The notes beneath the pieces were generated by a model, which saw only the letters and a program-made list of their open reading frames with translations, made no database searches and was not told the origin of the DNA. 64,000 nucleotides of DNA from Sipunculus nudus (taxonomy: Eukaryota > Annelida > Sipuncula > Golfingiida > Sipunculidae), in assembly GCA_026874595.1 (NCBI GenBank), contig CM049310.1, positions 23,846,058 through 23,910,057 on the forward strand, given 5' to 3'. Positions 1-10,200 of the stretch are shown in pieces (the first letter of the stretch is position 1; each line of letters begins with the position of its first letter). Both the position numbers and the translations under genes were made by a program.

Positions 1-285
1 AGGGCTACATTTGTGCAAAAAAATTTTCCTGATCGGTCAAACGGTTCCCGAGATATGTGGGTTTATGTGTGGAAACAGACGCACAAACGGACGCAGAGCG
101 CAGAGGAAAGGTCAGAGGTCAAAACAAAATCGGGGCGCAGCAGTTCACATGTGACCCGAACATAATCCCGGGTTTCGGAAAATTCCGCCCAGCGGTTACG
201 GAGGAGTTCTCCGGACACCTACGCGGCGGCGGCGGCGGCGACCAGCTGAAAACATAGTATCCGCAAAACTCTGTTTTGGCGGATA
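1..285 (-). repeat. Dispersed repeat family B, one end, reverse orientation
   Basis: Ends at about 285 with a hairpin (tccgcaaaactctgttttgg, then cgga), preceded by a run of GGC triplets. The same module, opposite orientation, begins at about 36206 and a worn piece lies at about 41897. A phrase with tctcgggaaccgattgac at 36441 corresponds, reversed, to 30-56 here. It continues beyond the left edge of the window. Confidence 0.7.
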
Positions 286-840
286 CAATTACCATAACTA
301 CTCACTTATAAATAATCTCACACGAGTTTGAATATGGACAAAATTGGTGAATCTTTAATAAGGTCAAAGGTCGCTAGGCTACTTCGTGGTGTCGGCGCAT
401 GAAGAACTTGCAGGATTTTGATTAAACTCAACGGAAATGTTCATAAAAAAATATTTTGCCTATGTTCAATTACCAGCAAAATCCATGCATATTTAATGAG
501 GTCAGAGGTCACCACACTTTGAAGGCACCGTGGTGACTGGCCAAAAATCCTATCAATTTTCATGAAACTCAATATACATATTTAAAAATAGAGTTTCAAC
601 GTCAATTAAATTCTCAGCAAATTCATGCATATTTGATGAGGTCAGAGGTCACCATTCTTTGGTGGTACCTCTCAGAATTGCCAAAAAATATGGATTTTCA
701 TTAATTCATGAGGAGTGTTAACCAATACAGTTTCTCCCCTGAATAACATTCTCAGCAAATTCTTGCATATTTAATGAGGTCAGAGGTAAAAAAAATATTC
801 AACAGGCTCATTATATACCATTTGTTGTGCTCTTGTTCAG
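286..840 (+). repeat. Dispersed repeat family D with internal subrepeats
   Basis: Three to four subrepeats of about 120-140 bp, each carrying aatgaggtcagaggtcacca or a variant (at about 350, 493, 633 and 771). The right end reads ttgttgtgctcttgttcag. A second copy lies at about 8150-8645 with the same order and a ttgttgagctcttgtt end. Confidence 0.7.
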
Positions 841-1121
841 TGTTGGTTGAAAGGGCTCATTAAACTGTTCATAAAAGCTGATGAAAGAACTTGGTCAAAC
901 TGTCAAGTTCTCCCAGTTTAAATGGTGTTTAAAAATGAAAGATTATTTTAAAAACTTAACAGCAAGAACATATTGAGAGGTTTTATAACCATGTTTCAAT
1001 CAATATGATTCAATACCATGTGCCCTGTGTTCTGGTGCTTTGTTTTTATTCCAGCAGAATTTAAGGTAAAGTGTTCACCAGACTGTGATACAAATGAAGG
1101 CAACAATCACTTATTTTTCAG

Positions 1122-1228
1122 TGACATAGATGTACAAGCCCAGTTTTCTGTCAATCAGAGCAGGCCAGAAGAGATCACAATGAGGGAAGACTTGGGCAAC
1201 ATAACATTGATAGGAGATGATGGCTTTG
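1122..1228 (+). CDS. RAD21: RAD21 exon (first in window)
   Basis: The acceptor is ttatttttcag ending at 1121, and the first base completes a codon begun upstream. It encodes [18 protein letters not shown] and on to IGDDGF. The exon ends at 1228 before gcaagt, a GC donor. The only nearby GT (1233-1234) would create an in-frame TGA at the junction. Confidence 0.9.
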
Positions 1229-4200
1229 GCAAGTATCCACCTCAGTTGATCAGTTTACAATGATCCATGTAATGTGATAGTTTAACAAGTCTCTCTTTAA
1301 TTCTGTTATTGGTTTGTGGAATAATTTTAAGTCTAATTATTTTGCCACAACCTTCATAACCAATGAATCTTTCACATACAGGTAATACAGCTCACCTATC
1401 AATAGAAGAAGAACCTTGTTGATTTTGAGGATCAAAGCTTAAGGTCACAGGACCATCCTAGTGATTGCCACACTGACCAGGCTTGCAGTTTAAAAAACCA
1501 AGTCTTACTATGGGGTGCTCCATTTAGCAGTGCTCACATTAATTGACCAGTCTTGACTTCTGCCCTGCAAACTTGTAATTTGTATGCATTTCTCCAGTTC
1601 TATCAAACCTAAAATTTGGTCTGTGTTATTTCATTGCCCAAAATTACATATGAAATTTGTTGTTTTTCATGGAGCTTAAAAAAATAATTTAGGTTTTTGA
1701 TTCTTGGGAGGATTTTCTTGGAAGATCTGGTCGACGAAACATGTCGCCTCCCAATGTCTCATTCTTCACGTTATGTACTTAAGTTATTTATTCATACTGG
1801 TCATTTAATTATATTTTGCTTGTTGGACTGCTGTATAACTGTAGACCTGCCTATTTCAGGTGACATGGGTTTTGATGATCGGGAGATGTTGAGGGATGCA
1901 CCAATAGATGATACCCTGTACAAGAACCCAGACTCTTCAAACATACTTCTTGACAACAATGTGGACAAAGATACAAGTGCAGAAAAGCCTATGGACATTG
2001 ACTTCACTGGTACAGCAAAACAGAATGATTTTGAAGGAGGACTGGAACCTCTTTATGGTAATGATATGGTTGATAACATGAGCAGTCCATTTAAACCCTC
2101 ATTATCCCATGAATGAAACTGTGCAGTAAGCTGAATGTTTCACTGAGGAGTGAAAATTTGTATATGGTATGGAAAAATTTGATAAACATTTCTGTGATGT
2201 GGATGTCCCAGGCATTGATGTTTCAGATGTGTTTTACTGTTGTTATTGTATAGTAACTGAAAAACTGTTTTTAAAATTTTAAGCAAAGAATATTTTCTTG
2301 AATAAAAGTGGTTAAGTAAATACATATGTATTAAACAACTGATTCTATCTGAAAGATCTTCCAATACACCAAATTTTGGATAAAATCATGAAGTTTAACC
2401 TTTTAGCAAAAGTATTATAAATTTTACACAAGTTAGAGGTTTTATTTTTTAAAAGTTGCATACCTATAAAAAGGAAATTTACATACCTGAAACAGGAAAT
2501 TGTTCACATCAGGCTTTTTTCAGCTAATTTTGTCAGGAAAAGAAATTATCCAGGAAATGACACAAAGTTTCATCATGATTACAGGGCAGTACTTGTACTT
2601 ACAACTCTGTAGTTGACTGGCTTTTATACAAGGGTTGGGTCATAATTAATTTGCAAAAAAAAAAAATCATGGTATTAAATTCTGTGAACGATTTCCTGTG
2701 TTACATTATTTTATAGTACTAACAGATTCTTTATGAATATGTTGTATTATATTTCGCTGCTTCATTTTTGTGTTCTTTTTAGCCCAGCTGACTTTTAGTC
2801 AACTGAGCTATAGTGATGACTGTCATGTATCCATGACCAGTTGACCCTGCAGGTGACTGATGAAATAATACAGAGATTGGGCTTATTTGGACACAAATTT
2901 AATTTGTAATACTGATTACAATCAGCCTGGCTGTTGAAATTTGCCAGTCTTTATTGCAGCTTTATACAGTACACCTTAAGAGTAATTGTGGACTTTTCTG
3001 TCTTAGCAGACTTAAAAAAAAAGAACAACCTGGTCAGCTGTCATGATGATGATGTCATGAAATTGATCTGTTTCTCAGATTTAAATTCTTCAACTGGACA
3101 TAAATATTATTGAAACCGGAGACGAAAGGAAAAAAAAGTCATTGTTTACATTCCTTTCTTTTGGTCAATATTAAGTCATGGAGTCACTGGTTATGCTTAT
3201 CAGTTGAGTGCCATGACCCTTGGTCACTTGGTTTATTTGCTATTTATAAAGCCAGTGGTATTATGTTATTATTTATCTTTCCTGGATGCCAGGCACTTAG
3301 TATCTGACAACCAGTTCTCTCAGTTGATAGCTGGTCTCTGAAAGCGACTTGTATTGCTAGTGAATGAATTGAACAACATTTGTGATTACTGATCATACTA
3401 AGGTGGGTAGATTAGCTCTAGTTACTAACCATGTTCTTGTTCTACACATTTTATGTTCTTACTAATCATGCTGCCGGGAATTTAGCAGATGATGATCCTG
3501 GCGGCCCAGATGATGACGTGTCCTCTGATGGTGATGCAGATTTTGGAGGAGTGGACCATGAGTTGTTTGGTAGGTTTGTTGATTCAAGAAAAAATCACTT
3601 ATTGATGGATTGAAGCATAAGTAAAATATTTCCTGCTGTGTGTAATTCATATGCCATAGCCCATGTCTGCAAAAGATACACTTTAGCTTTTCTGTGGATA
3701 CACCGTGAGTTCATTAATGTATATTTTATTCTTATTTTGAAAGAGGCGTTTGCACAGATTCTGATGCACAGTTAGGCAAAGCCTATTAGTGAATATAAAT
3801 CAGATTAAACAGGTTGCAGAATACCTTAATACATCAGTCTGCTAGCTGGTTTCAGGAAAAGAATAATCTGTGACTGTGTGATTGACATGTTTTATTTAAC
3901 TAAATATAATTTTCAGTTGGCCTAAATATCTGAATAAAAACTGTGAATGATACTTTTAATTATTAAATACTTAGTGTTAAATGTTCAGTTTAAAATTGGG
4001 GTTGGCAAAAAAAAAGAATCAGTACTCTTATTAACAGCACCGCTGAGACCGGTGGTCAATACTAGTCAAACTGGAAAAATGTATGTCATTACTGGTCGTT
4101 ACCAATCTATTACTGGAGTATACTTTGCATCTTCTTCTTAAATTGAAGATTCTCCTTTGTTAAATTACAACAGTATCTACAAGAAGCAGGGCTATAGATC

Positions 4201-7200
4201 TATATGCATTGAATTGAACAGATTGTGGTTGGGAGAGATAGCTGGGTAACAGTTATATGACCAGTATTGCCCACTTTTTGGAGTACTGGCCAGACCAGGT
4301 TTAACCTGTTAAGACCACCTGTTACCATAGATGGTTTTAACCATGGGTTGTTTTAACCAGCAAGCCCTGGTTTAAATTGAATGTGTACACATCTGGTAAA
4401 TATATGTGGTATGTTGATGATACAATTATAAGGTTAATGATGTTTAATATATATTTGTTTTGTCCTCTAAATAAGTATATTAATATATGGCCTGAAAGTG
4501 TCCAGTCATCAAAAAGATTGGTCCTGTATAACAGTTTGTTGCTTTTACGTCCTAAACATTACGGTTATCAGATATTCTATTGTACTTACAATCAAGTCAT
4601 CTCACTGAGTAAGGAAATCCTGATTAAGTTTGCATATTAAATTTTCCACTGAGACAGTTTAATAATATTTGGAACATAACAGGTAATAACTGAAGCTGTT
4701 TGTTCTGGCTGTAGTCACTTTAATAACTAAATACCATTTGTAAAGTTTGATTTGCTCATTGAGGTTGAAAGGAAGAAGTGAGTAATGAATGAGGAATGGT
4801 TAATCTTTTTTAGTCCCAAACAGCATTGGCAGACAATTTACTAGCTACTTTTCAATGTTATTGCCTTATGTTTTCTATAAAAATATGAGTGTCTTAAACC
4901 ACATGAAAAACCCATGCCATTAATTGTTTATATTTGTGTTTATATTAATATTTTTTACATTTGTGTTGATGTTATTTATAGTTATGTTTATAATTGTTAT
5001 CCAGAAAGAAAGTGCATTATAGCATTGTGAAAGATGGGTAATTATATTTAAGTAGGCACATTTGATATACATCTATTCCACAGAAAGTTAATTGAACCTG
5101 TGTTTTCCCAGGTGAAAACTTCATGGAACATGGTGGTTTGTTTGAGGAAGCTCCTGTTCCTGATATTCCTATTGCGCCAGAAGTTGAGACTCAGAAAGAA
5201 GGTAGGCTAATACGAATAACAAATTAAAAAAGTTCTGAAACACTTGTTTTTTATTCATTTTGTAATTTCACTGCCAATTCTTAAAAGTAATTCTACAGAT
5301 CGCAGAAAGGCAAAAATTTAGGTTTTTGAAGAAACTATTGTTGGTGGGGCTTCATTATTGACTGATACAAAAGCCAGTGTACTGTTTGCTGTAAACCTAA
5401 ATTTGGTTACACCAGATTGAAATATCATATTGAATAAATTGTAGCAACAAAAGAAAAAGAAGTGGTTGCAGAGGAACCCCCACAGACAGAACAGACAACT
5501 GTTATGCGAGATCAAACCACGCTTGTACCAAACGAAGCAGAAGCATTTGCTCTTGAACCACTAGATGTTACCAGCCTAGGTAAGTATTTATCGTTTATCC
5601 ATTTAAGTTGAATCAAACTTGCTCACTGTCCCATCAAACAAGGATTATATGGTGTAGAAAAGTTTAACTAAGACCTACATTCACCACAGCTACCCAATTA
5701 TCAAAGCAAATCTTTACACTCTTTGTACATGACCTTTTAATGCACCTCTAGATTGAAGTATACAAAGGGTTAACATGACAAATTATTGCTTTCATCAGAA
5801 TATTCTTTTAAAAATCACCCAGCATTGTTGATAACCATGACCATAATTACTTTTTCCTTAAGGAAACCTCAGATACTGTAGTCCAAAAACAGATATACTG
5901 TGTCACATTGTCATTTCTTAGATGGCTTTTTTAATCTGTTTACGATATAAAGCTATGTTTTATCTTGAATAATACTCATACTGCACTTCTGGTAAGTTAA
6001 ACAGAATTCTAAATTTATTGGCATCATGACCAATTCTTATACAGTCATTCCTTATTTGATGACGATTTGTATATTATAGCAATACTCTTTTCATTTAATA
6101 AAAGGCACAGAGAGGAAAACAAAAAGGAAAAGGAAGCTTATTGTTGATGACCATAAAGGTATTCCCAGTGAAACAATGAAACTTCAACTGTCAGACACAT
6201 CAGATATTGTCACCAGTCTAGATTTGGCACCCCCTACCAAAAAATTGATGCATTGGAAGGAGACTGGTGGTGTTGAGAAGCTCTTTGCTCTCTCTGCAAG
6301 GCCCCTTGTTGGCAAAAGAATCAATAAAGTAAGTATATTTGGACTAAGTAAGTATATTTGATGGTCAGGGGACAGATTTCTTTAATGATTTTGTAATTTA
6401 ACAGGTTTTCCTATACCTGCTGTTAGATTTTTATCATAAAAATAAGATGAACTGCTCATAAAGTGTTATATAACGTTCTTATTCAAATAAGCAAAATTGA
6501 TGACCTTTTATTCGTATTTAATGGTGTGCATTTACTGGGCACATTCAGTAATTCATAAGCAACAGACTTCAGTTTGGCTACCATTTGTGTTTGGTATTTA
6601 TCTTAGCTGATTGTAAGTCATCTGAGCTATAGCAATCACCTTTTGTCCAACCGGTCAGCCTGATCTACAGGCCGAAAACATGATTTTGAGCACTCGGTCA
6701 GACTAGGCACAAATTATATCCATTAGGCCTAGAAACCTCTTTTGTAACATTCTGGGAGGTCCTGGGCAATGTCCTTGTAAACATGAGATAGGTCATGGTG
6801 ACATATATTCAGTGACCAAGGGCCTAAAATATAATTTTGAGCACCCAGATGGTCAGTTGGGGCACAAATTGTGTCCATCAGGCCTAGAATCTTCCAGTGT
6901 AAAATTCTTGGAGGTCCTTGGAAACATGAAATTATATCACTGTGACCTATATTCTGCGACTTGTAGGGAAAAAAATGTCAAATGTTCACATTGAATGTCA
7001 TATAGGTACAAATCGTATCTGTTTGGCCTAGAAACTTCTAATGAAACAACTGGAAAGGTTCTTGTCAAATCTCCTTGGAAACCTGAAATTAGGTCACGGT
7101 GACCTATATTGTGCAACCTATGCACGTAGAACATAGTTTTGATCACACAGACAGTCAGACAAGGCACAAATTGTATCCATTAGTCCAAGAATATTCTCAC

Positions 7201-10200
7201 ATAAGATTCTGGGAGGACCTCGGCAGAGGCCTTGGAAACATGAAAGTACATCACTGAGATCTATATTCTGTAACCTATAGGAAAAATGTCATATTAGCAC
7301 CCTGAATATCAAATGGGCACAAATCATATCTGTTAGGCCTAGAATCTTCTTATATAACATCCAGGGTGGTTCTAGGCAAATCTCCTTGGAAAAAAGCTAC
7401 AGACCAAAAACTTGATTTTGAGCACTCAGACTGTCAGATGGTAGGGCTGTATCAACATCCCGATATATCAATACATTTTGATACACCACATTGATAAGGT
7501 TATCAATACCAGGGCCAGTGCACCTTAAATAATACCTCGCCAAAAACGAAAGTCTGGTAAGAATGGTGAAAGAAAATTTTAAAGGACGAAATTCTTGGCG
7601 ACTGAATATTGAATGTCTTTGCCCAATAACAAAGTAATTCAGCTTAAAATTACAAAAAAAATGTGTCCTGTTAATGTCCATCTACCTTAATGACACTAAG
7701 CCAGCACTGGACCGATGCATGCCATGTCTACACATGGGCACTACATTTGCACTGTATAATTTGTCAGTTTATGCAAATCAGTAACAAAAAATGGGCACAA
7801 CCTGATAACTTGCATAGGTGCAGTCGTGTGTATTCATAAAATATGCTTATCTACTGAGAGTATGAACAACACATGATAATTTGCATAGGGATTCCCACAG
7901 ACATCATCATTATTTGCATGGGTGCTTCATGCATATGATAATGTCCACATGTTCCTGCCAGGTACCCCTCACGCATTCTGTGCATATTATGCAAAGTAAC
8001 TTGTCAAGCACCAGAACTTTCAGAAGTCTAACTATCTTGATCCAGCTCAAATTTGTACAATGTCACAAAAAACTTCCTTACGGACATCAGCTAAAGCTAT
8101 TTCAAAGGAGGATGTAACAGGACATATCATGGAATACCCACCGTCTGTATGTCTGTCCGTGTTTTAGTGTTGCTGAGTTAACTAAATGGGCTTTTTAATG
8201 GATTTTCACGAAACCCGCATAACTACTTACAAATAGATTATCTCACCTGAGTTCGATAAAGGGCAAAATCCACACATATTTTATAAGGTCAGAGGTAATT
8301 TTGCTACTTTTTGGTGATAACTATATATATATTGGATATAACTTTAAATGTAGAATTAAATAAGGAATTTAAAACAGAAATATTAAAAAATAAGATATCT
8401 CACCTAAGTTTGATTTCCAGCAAAATCTACACATATTAAATGAGGTCAGATTTCACCAAACTTTTGTGGCACTGTGATGACTTATCAAAAATATGATGGA
8501 TTTCATGAAAACTTCTCATGAGGATTAGCCAATACAGTTTCACTTGAATGACATTTTTTGCAAAATTCACACATATTTAAAGAGGTCAGAGGTCACAAGA
8601 TATGTGATGGGTGTATTATGCACCTATTGTTGAGCTCTTGTTTTGTTATGCTGTTTTAGGAAAGGCATGAAAATGATATTAATCATGTCAGTTTGTAGAG
8701 GAGATGTTTAATTTCAGACATAGTCAGCACTCATCAGCCAGTTGACTTTGCATCAGCATGTTTGCTCAGGGGATGTTTTGTGAGTCCTGACAGTCCGCCT
8801 TTTCTGACTTTTTTCCTCAGATATTTTCAAGAAATTTGATCACAAGGCCAACTGATGAAAAGGAAGAAGCAGAAGAAGAAGACAGGTTAGAGCTGGCTCC
8901 TGAACTGCCCAGAGAAGAGGAGGCTCCAGCTCCAGTTCCTGCTCCCGCTCCAGCTCCAGCTGCACCTGGTAAAAAAATGAGAATTGACTTTGAATTAACC
9001 ATTTCACCAAGTGACCTGACAAATACCACTTTATATAACACCATTGTCACTGCTACAAGTAGATACTCTTGGATTTCTTCTTTCTAGAATACCATCATGC
9101 AAATTTCTATCCCAAACCAGTAATCTTGGTAGTTCATGAATTCAGCAACTTTATTTTTTTATTCCAAATGAATCCCCAGACTGAAAAGTCAGGAATACTG
9201 TGGTTTCAGCATATCACACCACTGCCATAGACAAATATTGTACACAAGATCATTAAAAAAGATTTATAGATCTATTTTCAAATTTTGTCAGTTTGTAGAT
9301 AAAGATAAAACTTCAGATATCTCAAAATAGACTGCTTGGATTGGTTTTAGAAAAAAAAGATGCAGGAAGATCTTTGACAGCTTTGTCTTGTCTGGTGGAC
9401 TGGTGGCGCCCTATTTAGAATTTTAGCACAGTTAAATCCCCCTGTGACTGATGATGAAGAACTATATATACTTAGTCACAAGGTCAAAGGTCACAGGACC
9501 ATCCTACTAACTTCCACACCCACTGAGCTTACAAAGTTACAATTCTATACATGGGCTAACTATTCCCATGTTGGTCAATATTAAGATTTGCAGTGCCCTC
9601 TTTCAACCAAATTCTTGGATGAGTTATTAAACTTGTAATCTTAGCCTTGACCTTCAAGACCAATGCTGCAGAAATGTAGGATATATGTGAACCCCATAAC
9701 AAAGTACTGTTATTTTTTCCTCAAATTTTACAAACCTATTATGTCAACCAAGCTCATGGAACTGTTAAAAACTATTGATTCTGACCTTGATTTTCAAGGT
9801 CACATCTGCGGAAATATTTTTTTACCCTCATAATCATAATCATCTGCGGAAATATTTTTTTAACCTCATAATCATAAAAGTACTTCATATTTTTCCCTCA
9901 AATTTGATACAGATTGATTCTCTGAAATTGACTCTGACCTGGAGCTTCAGGTGCCAATGTACTATGCTTTAGAAAGAAGGGGCCTGTTTTTAATTAAAGG
10001 GGGTATGCCCAATGTATGGGGAGCTTCTTAAAACATTTTACCCTTTGTGCAAAATAATTGTTGAAGTAAAAGGTTACATGCTTAAGCAGCAAGATTGTTT
10101 GTAATAAAATTATGCGATAATGATATTTGTAATAATATTTGTAATGTTTCGAATTTTGTTGATATTTGATTATTCATATAGTCATATTGGCAGATGCATT

